Positions 7,959 to 16,860 of a stretch of 64,000 nt of DNA are shown piece after piece. Under the pieces are notes generated by a model that was given only the letters and a program-made list of their open reading frames with translations, was not told the DNA's origin and did no database searches. Position 1 is the stretch's first letter, and each line of letters begins with the position of its first letter. Source of the stretch: CAZADA01 sp964568975 (GTDB lineage: Bacteria > Pseudomonadota > Alphaproteobacteria > Caulobacterales > Maricaulaceae); assembly GCA_964568975.1 (NCBI GenBank), contig CAZMSO010000012.1, forward strand, positions 14,554-78,553, given 5' to 3'. A program made the position numbers and the translations under genes.

Positions 7959-9434
7959 TCACGCGGCGGCTTTAAGCGATTGGAAGGCGGCGAGCGCGCG
8001 CTCGCGCGCGGCTTTGTGCTCCACGATCGGGCGCGGGTAATCCTCGCCGAGCGCGACGCCCGCCGCTGCAAGCACGGAGTCGACGGCCTCCCACGGTTTG
8101 TGGATCACGCGGTCGGGCAAATCGGCGAGCTCGGGGATCCAGCGCCGCACATAACGGCCCTCAGCGTCGTAGCGTTCGCCCTGGGCGACGGGATTGAAAA
8201 TGCGGAAGTAGGGCGCTGCGTCCGCGCCGCAGCCCGCGATCCACTGCCAGCCCGCAGCGTTGTTGGCGAGGTCAGCGTCCACCAGCGTGTCCCAGAACCA
8301 CCGCTCGCCCGCGCGCCAGTCGATCAGCACGTGCTTCACAAGGAAAGAGCCGACAATCATGCGCACGCGATTGTGCATCCATCCTGTGGCGTAAAGCTCG
8401 CGCATGCCGGCGTCGACAATGGGATAGCCCGTGCGGCCTTGCTCCCACGCGCGCAAATCCGCCTCATCCTCGCGCCAGGGGAAGGCGTCGAACTTGGTTT
8501 GCAAGTTCTGGTCGGGAAAGTCCTGGTTGTAGAAGAGGAGGGAGGCGCTGAAGTCGCGCCAACCGATCTCGCTCAAGAATTTCGCCGCCGCCGCCTCCTG
8601 GCCCTGAGCGTCGGCCGCCGCCAGGGTCGCATGGACCACTTGGCGGGGGCTGATTTCACCCCAATGGAGGTGCGGCGACAGGCGCGAGGTTCCCGGCTGC
8701 GCGGGGATGTCGCGCGCCTCGCCATAAGCGGCGAGCTTGTCGGCCAAGAATGCATCGAGACGCTCGCGCGCGGCGTCTTCTCCAGGCGTCCATGCGTCGC
8801 GCAGGCCGCCCGCCCAATCGGGCTGTGTCGGGCGCAGCGCCCAATCGTCGACGATGTCGCTCGCCACGGCGTCGCCCGTCCACCCTGGAATGCGCGCCGG
8901 AGCGGGCTCGGGGTCGCGGGGCAGCCCTTGGGCTTGGCAGGCGCGCCAAAACGGCGTGAAGACGCGATAGGGGTCGCCGGCGCCTGTTGTGATCGCCCAA
9001 GGCTCGAACAAAAGCCGTCCGGCGAGGCTCTCCACCGCGCGCCCCTCGTCCTTGAGCGTGGTTTTGACGGCGGTGTCGACCGCCGTCGCCCAAGGCTCAT
9101 ACCGTCGGTTCCAAAACACCGCCGCAGCGCCCAGCGCGCGCGCAACAGCGGGGACCACGTCTTGGGCCCGGCCGCGCTGCAAGATGAGCGACCCGCCGCC
9201 CTGCGCGCGCCACGCTTTCGAAAACGCCGTGAGGCTCCCATGCAGCCACCACCGCGCCGCGCCGCCCATGGCCCAGGACCCGGCGTTGTCGTCATCAAGG
9301 ACGTAAAGCGCCGCGACCGGACGCCGCGACGCCACTGCTGCGGTCAGCGCCGGATTGTCGGCCAAACGCATGTCATCGCGCAGCCACAGCAAGGCGGGCG
9401 CTTCAGCGTCAGGCTCCACACGCGAGGCGGTCAT
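7959..9434 (-). CDS. phrB: Class I deoxyribodipyrimidine photolyase
   Basis: 491 aa from the ATG at 9434; the GTG 6 nt upstream is disregarded. The N-terminal antenna domain opens with LLWLRDDMRLADNPAL. The FAD domain shows TSRLSPHLHWGEISPRQ, then WMHNRVRMIVGSFLVKH and AGWQWIAGCGADAAPYFRIFNP, which hold the FAD contacts and part of the tryptophan electron chain. It uses blue light to split cyclobutane pyrimidine dimers. It heads the minus-strand operon and has its own ECF-type promoter at 9469-9496. With the Fe-S photolyase at 2008 the cluster can in principle repair both main UV lesions. Confidence 0.93.
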   Translation of the reverse strand: MTASRVEPDAEAPALLWLRDDMRLADNPALTAAVASRRPVAALYVLDDDNAGSWAMGGAARWWLHGSLTAFSKAWRAQGGGSLILQRGRAQDVVPAVARALGAAAVFWNRRYEPWATAVDTAVKTTLKDEGRAVESLAGRLLFEPWAITTGAGDPYRVFTPFWRACQAQGLPRDPEPAPARIPGWTGDAVASDIVDDWALRPTQPDWAGGLRDAWTPGEDAARERLDAFLADKLAAYGEARDIPAQPGTSRLSPHLHWGEISPRQVVHATLAAADAQGQEAAAAKFLSEIGWRDFSASLLFYNQDFPDQNLQTKFDAFPWREDEADLRAWEQGRTGYPIVDAGMRELYATGWMHNRVRMIVGSFLVKHVLIDWRAGERWFWDTLVDADLANNAAGWQWIAGCGADAAPYFRIFNPVAQGERYDAEGRYVRRWIPELADLPDRVIHKPWEAVDSVLAAAGVALGEDYPRPIVEHKAARERALAAFQSLKAAA

Positions 9435-9468
9435 GCACACTCTTTTTCTTCACTCTAGCCACCGCTCG

Positions 9469-9496
9469 GGTACGCGCTGGGCCCGCGTGCGGATCA
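9469..9496 (-). promoter_or_regulatory. Candidate ECF (RpoE/ChrR-type) promoter for the photolyase-lipid operon
   Basis: On the minus strand TGATCC (9496-9491), a 16-bp spacer and CGTACC (9474-9469) match element for element the candidate promoter of the chrR-like operon at 241-268. The distance to the photolyase ATG (9434) is 34 bp, against 36 bp in the other operon. Spacer sequences differ, so this is not a duplicated segment. Confidence 0.62.
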
Positions 9497-9634
9497 ACAC
9501 CGCCGCCCATCAAGGCGGATCTGAGCCAAAAGGTCTATGGCCGGCGTCCGTAGGCGCGCGCGGCGGCGGCTCTCTTTTGTTTGCCGCCCAGCCGGATTAG
9601 AACAGAGTGCAACGAAAAGCCCCAGGAGCGCGCC

Positions 9635-10519
9635 TTGACCCTCACGCTTGATCCGCCCGCCGTCGATCGCCCCAATTCCGTGATTGAGGTCGGCGCCGGG
9701 ATCGCCCGCCCGGCGCGGTTCGGCCAGGATCTGCCGCTGGCGTTGATCGCCGGACCATGTGCGATGGAAAGCCGCGCCCATGCGCTGGAGACCGCCCACG
9801 CCTTGCGCGAGATCGCTGAGCGGCTGGGCGTCGGCCTCGTCTACAAAACCTCCTTCGACAAAGCCAACCGCACCAGCGCGACGAGCGCGCGGGGCATGGG
9901 CCTTGAAGCGGCGCTGCCGGTGTTCGCCGACATTCGCGAAAGCGTGGGCCTGCCCGTCATCACTGACATCCACTTGCCGGAGCAGTGCGCGCCCGTGGCG
10001 GACGTGGTCGACATGCTGCAGATCCCCGCGTTTTTGTGCCGGCAAACGGATCTCTTGATCGCAGCGGCCGCGACCGGCGCGGCGATCAATGTCAAAAAGG
10101 GCCAATTCCTGGCGCCCTGGGACATGAAGAACGTCGTCAATAAGCTTGTCGGCGCGGGCAATCCCAATGTCATGGTGTGCGAGCGCGGCGCGAGCTTCGG
10201 CTACAACACCCTGGTGACGGATTTCCGCGCGTTGCCGATTATGGCGGATTTCGGCGCGCCCGTGATCTTTGACGCCACCCATTCCGTGCAGCAGCCGGGC
10301 GGGCGCGGCGGCGCCTCTGGCGGCCAGCGCGAATTCGTCGCGCCCTTGGCCCGCGCGGCGGCGGCCGTCGGCGTTGCGGGGATTTTCATGGAGACCCATC
10401 CAGATCCCGATAACGCGCCCTCCGATGGTCCGAACATGGTGCCCCTGGCGGAGTTTGAGGCGTTGGCGGCGTCGCTGATGGCGTTCGACGCTCTCGCGAA
10501 GGCCCCGCCGTCGGCGTGA
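9635..10519 (+). CDS. kdsA: 3-deoxy-8-phosphooctulonate (Kdo-8-P) synthase
   Basis: 294 aa. It condenses phosphoenolpyruvate with arabinose 5-phosphate to give Kdo-8-P for the LPS inner core. The start is the TTG at 9635, placed by AGGAG at 9624-9628; the ATG at 9581 has no ribosome site. Family motifs are IAGPCAMES (38-46), YKTSFDKANRTS, FLCRQTDLL, CERGASFGYNTL and DATHSVQQPGG. It is divergent from the photolyase operon and 60 bp upstream of hldE, so both inner-core sugar genes are probably co-transcribed. Confidence 0.96.
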   Translation: MTLTLDPPAVDRPNSVIEVGAGIARPARFGQDLPLALIAGPCAMESRAHALETAHALREIAERLGVGLVYKTSFDKANRTSATSARGMGLEAALPVFADIRESVGLPVITDIHLPEQCAPVADVVDMLQIPAFLCRQTDLLIAAAATGAAINVKKGQFLAPWDMKNVVNKLVGAGNPNVMVCERGASFGYNTLVTDFRALPIMADFGAPVIFDATHSVQQPGGRGGASGGQREFVAPLARAAAAVGVAGIFMETHPDPDNAPSDGPNMVPLAEFEALAASLMAFDALAKAPPSA

Positions 10520-10579
10520 CCGCGCCGTCCACGCTTGGCGGCTTGCGTCAGCGGCCAAGAAGCCTGATACCGATAGCGC

Positions 10580-12040
10580 ATGACCGCCGCCGTCCTTGAA
10601 GACCTCACCGCCCAAATCGCTGGCAAGCGCGTGTTGTGCGTCGGCGATCTTATCCTCGACCGGTTTGTGTATGGCCAGGCCGCGCGGATCTCGCGCGAAG
10701 CGCCCGTGGCCGTCATTAAGCAGCGCCATGACGAGTTGAAGCTCGGGGCGTGCGGCAATGTCGCGCGCAACGTCACCGCGCTTGGCGGGCGCGCGACGCT
10801 GTTGGCGGTGGTCGGCGATGACGCAGAAGGCCATGCGGTGTCGAACCTTTTGGCCGACGGCGTCCTTGACGATGTGGAGTTGATCACCGCGCGCGGCCGC
10901 GCCACGCCGGTCAAGACGCGCTATATCGCCGGCGCTCAGCAAATGCTGTGCGTGGATCGTGATCCAGACACCCCCGTCGGCGCGGAGGCCGAGGAGCACA
11001 TGCTTGCGGCGATGGAAAGCGCTGTCGGCGAATGCGATGTGGTGGTCGTGTCCGATTATGGCCGCGGGGTGATGACGCCGCAGGTCATTCGCCGCGTGAT
11101 CGACATCGCCGCTAAAGCCGTGAAGCCCGTCGTCGCCTCACCCCGGGGTGAGGATTTCGCGCGCTATGACGGCGTGTATTTGCTCAAGCCCAACGTTCAC
11201 GATTTGCAGGCGGAGGTCGCCGCCCCCTGCGACACTGACGCGGAGGTGGCCGCAGCCATGGCGGCGGTTATGGCGCGCACGCAAAATCTTGAAGTGGTGC
11301 TCGTGACGCGCGGGGCGAAGGGCATGGCGCTTTTGCGCCGCGGTCATGAGCCCGCGTTCTTCAGCGCCACGCCGCGCGACGTCTATGACATTTCCGGCGC
11401 CGGCGACACCGCGATGGCGGCGCTTGCGCTGGCCGTGGCGGCTGGCGCGCCCTTGCGCCAAGCGATCAACATCTCCAACCGCGCCGCCGGCATCACCGTC
11501 ACCAAAATGGGCACCGCCACCGTCACCGCCGAGGAGTTGATCGCTGACGCTTATGGCCGCGCCATCGCCGGCGCGCCGATCACAGATATCGCCGGCGCCA
11601 GCGATGAGGTGGCCCGCTGGCGCGCGGAAGGGGCGCGCATCGGCGTCACCAATGGCTGTTTTGACCTGTTGCATGCGGGCCATGTCGCCATGCTGAACCG
11701 GGCGCGGTCGCTGTGTGATCGCTTAGTCGTCGGCCTCAATGACGACGCCTCGGTGCGCCGCTTGAAAGGCGAGGGCCGCCCTGTAACGCCGCAAACGGAT
11801 CGCGCGTGGTTGGTTTCGGCATTGAGCGCGGTGGATCTGGTGGTGATTTTCAGCGACGACACCGCCACAGCGCTGCTTGAGGCGGTGCGCCCGGATGTCT
11901 ACGTCAAAGGCGGCGATTACGGCGCGCCGGACCAGCTGCCGGAGGCCGAGACGGCGCGCGCGGTGGGCGCGGAGCTGGTGTTCGCCCCCTTGACGCCGGA
12001 ACGCTCCACCAGCGCGATCATTGAGCGTTTGTCGCGCTGA
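10580..12040 (+). CDS. hldE: Bifunctional heptose 7-phosphate kinase / heptose 1-phosphate adenylyltransferase
   Basis: 486 aa, the usual length of the fused enzyme. Residues about 1-320 are a PfkB-type kinase with DISGAGDT at 270-277 (catalytic Asp276). Residues about 345-486 are the nucleotidyltransferase with NGCFDLLHAGHV starting at Asn358 and the later VYVKGGDY. Together they convert heptose 7-phosphate to ADP-heptose for the LPS inner core. It lies downstream of kdsA in the same direction. Both halves look intact. Confidence 0.96.
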   Translation: MTAAVLEDLTAQIAGKRVLCVGDLILDRFVYGQAARISREAPVAVIKQRHDELKLGACGNVARNVTALGGRATLLAVVGDDAEGHAVSNLLADGVLDDVELITARGRATPVKTRYIAGAQQMLCVDRDPDTPVGAEAEEHMLAAMESAVGECDVVVVSDYGRGVMTPQVIRRVIDIAAKAVKPVVASPRGEDFARYDGVYLLKPNVHDLQAEVAAPCDTDAEVAAAMAAVMARTQNLEVVLVTRGAKGMALLRRGHEPAFFSATPRDVYDISGAGDTAMAALALAVAAGAPLRQAINISNRAAGITVTKMGTATVTAEELIADAYGRAIAGAPITDIAGASDEVARWRAEGARIGVTNGCFDLLHAGHVAMLNRARSLCDRLVVGLNDDASVRRLKGEGRPVTPQTDRAWLVSALSAVDLVVIFSDDTATALLEAVRPDVYVKGGDYGAPDQLPEAETARAVGAELVFAPLTPERSTSAIIERLSR

Positions 12041-12068
12041 GGAGCGCGCAGGCCGGATACAGGCCGCC

Positions 12069-13382
12069 TCACGAGCCGTCGCGGCCGGCGTCACCGGCCG
12101 AAGCGGAAGCGCGCGCGGGCGGATGCGCGGCTGCATACGCGGCGATGCGCCGGGTCATGTCGGCTTTAATGTCGGCGTAAAACAGATTGGTCCGCGGCGG
12201 TTTGAACCGGCCGCCCCAGCGCCAGGGCTCGCGCAGCGCCGGCGCGCGCGGTTCATCGACTAAAAGCACGCCGTCGCGGCACTGGGCGCTGGTTTGGGCC
12301 GCCGCCGCGGGCGGCGCGGCGTGACGCGCCAATGCGTCCAGCGAAAAGCCCGAGGCGTTGACGGCGCCGCGATGATTGCGCCGCGACACATAATCCTCCG
12401 TCGCGGCGCCGAGGATCGGGTTGACGCACAACAAGGCGCGATCGGCCGTCGCTTCAAGGCGTCCGTCGGCGTCCCAGGCCATAGAGCGGCGGCGGAAGCG
12501 GCGGATCTCGCGCGGATCCTCCTCGCGTTCCGCGCCCCAGGCCACCACGCAGCCTGTCGCGTCGGGATCCGCACACGGTTTAATCGGCGCGATCGGGCCG
12601 GTGAACAGATCAAGCGGCGTCGCCTGCTCGATTACATAAGCGGCCACCAGACGGCGCCGCACGGCGCGCGCGCGCGCGCGGTGTTGCAGCAAACCCAGCG
12701 CGTGCAAGCCGCCCTGTTCAACGCCGGCGATGATGATCGGTTGGTCCTTCGGAATCGCGGCTAAGAACGCCCGAAACGCCTGCGCCACATCTTCATAGGC
12801 CAGGGCCCGCGCGCGGCGCGCGTCATAATGGTGGCTCAAAAACGAATAGAGCGAGGCTTGGCGATAGCGCGGCGCCCACACGGGCGCGATCTCCAAAAAC
12901 GGTCCAGCAAAGGTCGGCAGCGCCCAATGATCCAGCCGGCGCGCGGCCGTCGGCTCGTCTAAGGGCGCGTTCCACGCCGACGCGCCCCAAAATGTGCTGG
13001 GGTGAACGAAAAACACCGCCGGCGCGGCAGCCCCGTCAACGCCGCGCAGAGCCCCAGGCCCAGCCCCAGCTCCAGCCCCAACCCCNNNNNNNNNNNNNNN
13101 NNNNNNNNNNNNNNNNNNNNNNNNNNNNNNNNNNNNNNNNNNNNNNNNNNNNNNNNNNNNNNNNNNNNNNNNNNNNNNNNNNNNNGGGCTGGCTCCGGCG
13201 TTTGGGGGCCGGATCGCCCACGCGCCGGCGCGGGCGTAATCCGGCTGCGGCGGCGGCGCGGCGGTCTGAAACGGCTCGTGGGGGTTGTGCCAATAGCGAA
13301 ACAGATTGTCCTGGAAGCTGACGGCGAGGATCAGCACAAGGGCGACGCCGCCGCCGAGGGAGGCGATCACCGCACGTCGCAT
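12069..13382 (-). CDS. DUF3089 alpha/beta-hydrolase-like protein, interrupted by an assembly gap
   Basis: About 437 aa including 33-34 unknown residues. The ATG at 13382 follows GGTGAAG; GTG 13400 and TTG 13403 are alternatives. Residues about 5-23 (VIASLGGGVALVLILAVSF) are a membrane anchor or signal. After the anchor comes NPHEPFQTAAPPP, then the gap, then AVFFVHPSTFWGASAWN, typical of DUF3089. The motif that should be G-x-S-x-G reads AGVEQGG, so the nucleophilic serine is glutamate. The frame is kept across the 100 N, but that spacer length is arbitrary. The gap flank encodes a Gly-Ala run (GVGAGAGAGPGA), a low-complexity stretch that probably broke the assembly. It is convergent with hldE. 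Confidence 0.75.
   Translation of the reverse strand: MRRAVIASLGGGVALVLILAVSFQDNLFRYWHNPHEPFQTAAPPPQPDYARAGAWAIRPPNAGASXXXXXXXXXXXXXXXXXXXXXXXXXXXXXXXXXXGVGAGAGAGPGALRGVDGAAAPAVFFVHPSTFWGASAWNAPLDEPTAARRLDHWALPTFAGPFLEIAPVWAPRYRQASLYSFLSHHYDARRARALAYEDVAQAFRAFLAAIPKDQPIIIAGVEQGGLHALGLLQHRARARAVRRRLVAAYVIEQATPLDLFTGPIAPIKPCADPDATGCVVAWGAEREEDPREIRRFRRRSMAWDADGRLEATADRALLCVNPILGAATEDYVSRRNHRGAVNASGFSLDALARHAAPPAAAAQTSAQCRDGVLLVDEPRAPALREPWRWGGRFKPPRTNLFYADIKADMTRRIAAYAAAHPPARASASAGDAGRDGS
13086..13185. other. Assembly gap of 100 N inside the DUF3089 gene
   Basis: 100 N flanked on the left by a CCCCAG-like low-complexity run at about 13045-13085. Unlike the gap at 1067 the two flanks share no overlap, so the missing length is unknown. 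The coding frame reads open on both sides. Confidence 0.95.
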
Positions 13383-13546
13383 CGCATGCTGGGTCTTCAC
13401 CAATCGGTCGCTCTTGCGTTGTTAAAACAGCGTCAGGCCCGTCGCCGCGCTTGAACCTGTCACACAAACTGTGTGAATTAACCTTCGGCGCGCAAGGGGG
13501 CGACGTCAGAGCGCGCGATTTTCCGCGCCTAACCGATGTGTTCTTG

Positions 13547-14407
13547 ATGGCGAAGCACAAACCGGGTTTCGGGCGCTGGCTGCGCAACAATTTCTTCGCC
13601 GGCGTGGTTGTGGTCACGCCGATCGCGGCGACGTCCTGGCTGATTTATACGTTCGTGACGTTCGTGGATCGCAGCGTCGGCGGCTTGATTGAGCAAATCA
13701 GCGGCTGGACCGGTCTGCCGATCGCGGACTTCTATGGCGCGATCGACGGGCCGCTCACCATTCCCGGCCTTGGCGTGCTGATCGCCTTTGTGTTCTTGAC
13801 GTTTTTGGGTGTGCTGGCGCGCAATATTATCGGCCGGTTCTTCATCGGTTTGGGCGAGTCCATAGTGGACCGTTTGCCGTTCATTCGCTCGATTTATGCG
13901 CCGATTAAGCAAATCCTTGAGACTGTGTTTCGCGATCAAGGCGAAGCGTTTAAAGACGTGGCCCTTGTAGAGTATCCCAAAGAAGGAAGCTGGGCGCTGT
14001 GTTTCGTCACCGCCACAGCCCAGGGCGAGATTGCGGATCAGCTGGCGGCCGAACACAACAATGGCGAGCCGAATGTGGCGGTGTTCATCCCCACGACGCC
14101 CAATCCGACATCGGGCTTTCTTCTCTATGTGCCGCGCTCGAAGCTGCGCATTCTCGACATGAGCGTGGAGGATGGCGCGCGCGCGATCATCTCCTTCGGC
14201 ATCGTCACCCACAAGCCGAACGGCAATGACAAAAAACCGCCTATCGCGGCGGTGTTGTCGCCTGTGAGCGCCCCGCCCGCGCCAGTCGCCGCCGCGCCGA
14301 CCGCGACGCCGACCGCCGAGGCTGCGGCGCCCGCCGGCGCGACCGGCCGCTCCGACGGGGCTGAAAGCGATCGCGCCGAGCCGGATACCGATCCATCGCG
14401 TGCGTAA
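13547..14407 (+). CDS. DUF502 family membrane protein
   Basis: 286 aa from the ATG at 13547; the longer frame to 13451 adds an unrelated leader. Residues about 15-45 (FAGVVVVTPIAATSWLIYTFV) and about 70-95 (LGVLIAFVFLTFLGVLA) are membrane segments. They are followed by the family stretch VDRLPFIRSIYAPIKQI and FIPTTPNPTSGFLLYVPR. The last 55 or so residues are a Pro/Ala-rich tail that is probably disordered. The protein sits in the inner membrane; the family's function is not known. It is divergent from the DUF3089 gene and is followed by repeat sequence and a gap. Confidence 0.85.
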   Translation: MAKHKPGFGRWLRNNFFAGVVVVTPIAATSWLIYTFVTFVDRSVGGLIEQISGWTGLPIADFYGAIDGPLTIPGLGVLIAFVFLTFLGVLARNIIGRFFIGLGESIVDRLPFIRSIYAPIKQILETVFRDQGEAFKDVALVEYPKEGSWALCFVTATAQGEIADQLAAEHNNGEPNVAVFIPTTPNPTSGFLLYVPRSKLRILDMSVEDGARAIISFGIVTHKPNGNDKKPPIAAVLSPVSAPPAPVAAAPTATPTAEAAAPAGATGRSDGAESDRAEPDTDPSRA

Positions 14408-14413
14408 GCGGTC

Positions 14414-14569
14414 GTCGCTAACGGGGNNNNNNNNNNNNNNNNNNNNNNNNNNNNNNNNNNNNNNNNNNNNNNNNNNNNNNNNNNNNNNNNNNNNNNNNNN
14501 NNNNNNNNNNNNNNNNNNNNNNNNNNGTCGCTAACGGGGGTGGTCTCTGACGGGACCGTCGCTCACGGG
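14414..14569. repeat. GTCGCTAACGGGG repeats around a 100-N gap
   Basis: GTCGCTAACGGGG stands immediately before the N run (14427-14526) and again immediately after it, followed by the variant GTCGCTCACGGGG some 25 bp later. This is the third gap in the window placed at a short repeat. It lies between the convergent DUF502 and recG genes, so no coding sequence seems lost. The repeat could be part of a terminator region, but no clean hairpin is seen. Confidence 0.75.
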
Positions 14570-14635
14570 GCTTAAGGCCGCGCGGACCAGGCGCGAGGGC
14601 GCGTCATCCGCGCGCGGGCCGTCGCCGCTGAGCGC

Positions 14636-16723
14636 TTAACCACCGCGCAACAACGCCACCGCCCGATCGCGTTCAAACAGATGCAACAGCAGCCGCAGCG
14701 CCGGACCCCGCGCCGCCTCCAGCGCGCCGTCGCGGGCGATCACGGCTTGGGCGTCTTTCGCGGCGGTGTCTAACAACGCGCCCTGCGCCGCGAGGTCAGC
14801 CAGGCGATAGGCGACCTCGCCCGATTGGCGGGTGCCAAGCATGTCGCCCGGGCCGCGCAGGCGCCAATCCTCCTCCGCGATCACAAAGCCATCGTCTGTG
14901 CGCCGCATAATGTCGAGGCGCGCGCGCGCGGTGTCGTTCAAGGGCGGGCGGTACAGCAAGACGCAGGTCGACGCCTTCGCCCCGCGCCCGACGCGCCCGC
15001 GCAGCTGGTGCAGCTGGGCGAGCCCGAACCGCTCGGCGTGCTCAATAATCATAATGGTGGCGTCCGGTGCATCGACGCCCACCTCCACCACCGTTGTCGC
15101 GACGAGGACCGACAGCGCGCCCTCCATAAAGGCCGCTGCGCGGGCGTCTTTCTCCTTGGCGCTGAGCTTGCCATGCAGAAGACCCACGCGCGCGTCGCCG
15201 AACAGGCCGGCCAATTGACGCCAGCGCTCCTCAGCCGCGGCGAGGTCGGAGACATCGGACTCCTCCACCAGCGGGCAGACCCAGTAGGCGCGCTCGCCGC
15301 GGTCAATCGCACGCCCCAACGCCTCCATCAGCTCATCCAAGCGGTCCGTGGGCGTGGCGCGCGTGTCCACGGGCGTGCGTCCGGGCGGCTTTTCATCCAG
15401 GCGCGAGACATCAAGATCGCCGTAAGTCGCCAGCGTGAGCGTGCGTGGGATCGGCGTGGCGGTCATGGCGAGGACATCGGGCGTGCGGCCCTTCGCCGTC
15501 AGCTTTGCGCGGTCAGACACGCCGAAGCGGTGTTGCTCGTCAATAATGACCAGACCGAGATCAGCGTAGACCACATCGTCTTGGAAGAGCGCGTGGGTCC
15601 CCACCAGGCATGCGACGGCGCCCGTGGCAAGGTCGCCCAGCACGGCGCGCCGGCCCGCGCCCTTGTCACGCGCCGTCAGCGCCGCCACGCGCACGCCCGC
15701 GGCCTCAAGCAGCGGCGCGAGATTGCTCAGGTGTTGGCGTGCAAGGATCTCCGTCGGCGCCATCAGCGCGGTTTGCGCGCCGGTCTCGGCGGCTTTGGCG
15801 ATGGCGAGGGCGGCGACGAAGGTTTTGCCCGCGCCCACATCCCCTTGGAGCAGCCGGCCCATCCGGGCGGGCGCGGCCATGTCGTCAAAAATCTCGCGCG
15901 CGGCGCGTTTTTGCGCCCCGGTCGGTTCATAAGGGGCGGCGGCGAGCACGCGTTTGACGATCGCGTTGTCGCCGGTGAGCGCGCGCCCGGGCGCGGCGCG
16001 GCGGCGGTCACGCACCAGCGCGAGCGTGAGTTGGTCCGACAGCAATTCATCATAAGCCAGGCGCGCGCGCGCCGGCGCGTCGGGCTTTAGGTCCTGCGGC
16101 CCCTGGGGATGATGCAGCGCCTGGAGGGCCTCGCGCCAATCCGGCCAGCGTTCGCGTGCGCGCAGCGCCGGATCGAGCCAGTCCGGCAGCGCGGGCAGGG
16201 TCTCAAGGCCCGCTGCGATCGCTTTGCGCAGTGTTTTGTTCGTGACGCCGGCCGTGAGCGGATAAGTCGGCTCGAACACGGGGATCTCCGCGGTGCGCTC
16301 GAGGGGGACCACGTGGTCGGGGTGAAGCATTTGAATCTCAGCCCCGAAGCGTTCAATGCGTCCGCTGACGAGACGCTCTGCGCCTTCCGGCAGCAAGCGC
16401 TCAAGGTAATCACGCCGCCCGTGGAACCACGCGAGGGTGAGGAAGGCGTCGCCGGCCGCTGCGCGCACGCGATAAGGCCGTCGCGGATTAGGCGGCGGTT
16501 GATGCGCCTCCACGGTGACGGCCACGGTCACGACCGCCCCGTCCTCCGCGTCGGCGATCGCGTCCGTCGGCGTGCGCGCGATCCCGCTCGTGGGCGCGTG
16601 GAACAGGAGATCACGCACTGTTGTTCCGCCGACGAGTTTTGCGACCAGCGCGGCCGTCTTCGGGCCGACGCCAGGCAAGCTCGCCAAATCAGCGAACAGC
16701 GGGAAAAGACTCTCTGGACGCAT
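14636..16723 (-). CDS. recG: ATP-dependent DNA helicase RecG
   Basis: 695 aa from the ATG at 16723 (MRPESLFPLFADLASLPGVG); the frame stays open 174 bp further upstream through a repeat but that part is not RecG-like. Walker A is GDVGAGKT at 294-301 (Lys300) and the DExx box is DEQH at 395-398. Later motifs are TATPIPRTL, ATTVVEVGVDAP, the RecG wedge/OB region at the N terminus and RGRVGRGA. RecG remodels stalled replication forks and branched DNA. It is divergent from sdhE. Confidence 0.96.
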   Translation of the reverse strand: MRPESLFPLFADLASLPGVGPKTAALVAKLVGGTTVRDLLFHAPTSGIARTPTDAIADAEDGAVVTVAVTVEAHQPPPNPRRPYRVRAAAGDAFLTLAWFHGRRDYLERLLPEGAERLVSGRIERFGAEIQMLHPDHVVPLERTAEIPVFEPTYPLTAGVTNKTLRKAIAAGLETLPALPDWLDPALRARERWPDWREALQALHHPQGPQDLKPDAPARARLAYDELLSDQLTLALVRDRRRAAPGRALTGDNAIVKRVLAAAPYEPTGAQKRAAREIFDDMAAPARMGRLLQGDVGAGKTFVAALAIAKAAETGAQTALMAPTEILARQHLSNLAPLLEAAGVRVAALTARDKGAGRRAVLGDLATGAVACLVGTHALFQDDVVYADLGLVIIDEQHRFGVSDRAKLTAKGRTPDVLAMTATPIPRTLTLATYGDLDVSRLDEKPPGRTPVDTRATPTDRLDELMEALGRAIDRGERAYWVCPLVEESDVSDLAAAEERWRQLAGLFGDARVGLLHGKLSAKEKDARAAAFMEGALSVLVATTVVEVGVDAPDATIMIIEHAERFGLAQLHQLRGRVGRGAKASTCVLLYRPPLNDTARARLDIMRRTDDGFVIAEEDWRLRGPGDMLGTRQSGEVAYRLADLAAQGALLDTAAKDAQAVIARDGALEAARGPALRLLLHLFERDRAVALLRGG

Positions 16724-16751
16724 ATCTGTTTTGTATCCCAAGGCGTGTGGC

Positions 16752-16781
16752 GTCTCGCGTCGAAGGGTCTCGCGTCGAAGG
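16752..16781. repeat. 15-bp tandem repeat between recG and sdhE
   Basis: GTCTCGCGTCGAAGG occurs twice in direct succession (16752-16766, 16767-16781), followed by a diverged third copy. It lies in the 137-bp divergent intergenic region and could affect the recG leader. No known operator is recognised. Confidence 0.7.
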
Positions 16782-16860
16782 GTTTGGCGCCGAGGCGTCT
16801 GGCGCGCGCGGCCGCCGCCCGTCGGCGGTCCATGGGTGACAACAGTCGGGGAGTGGCGGC

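Noticed and set aside
9649..9680. Third TGATCC promoter at the kdsA start
   Set aside because: TGATCC lies inside the coding sequence and no CGTA follows at 16 bp.
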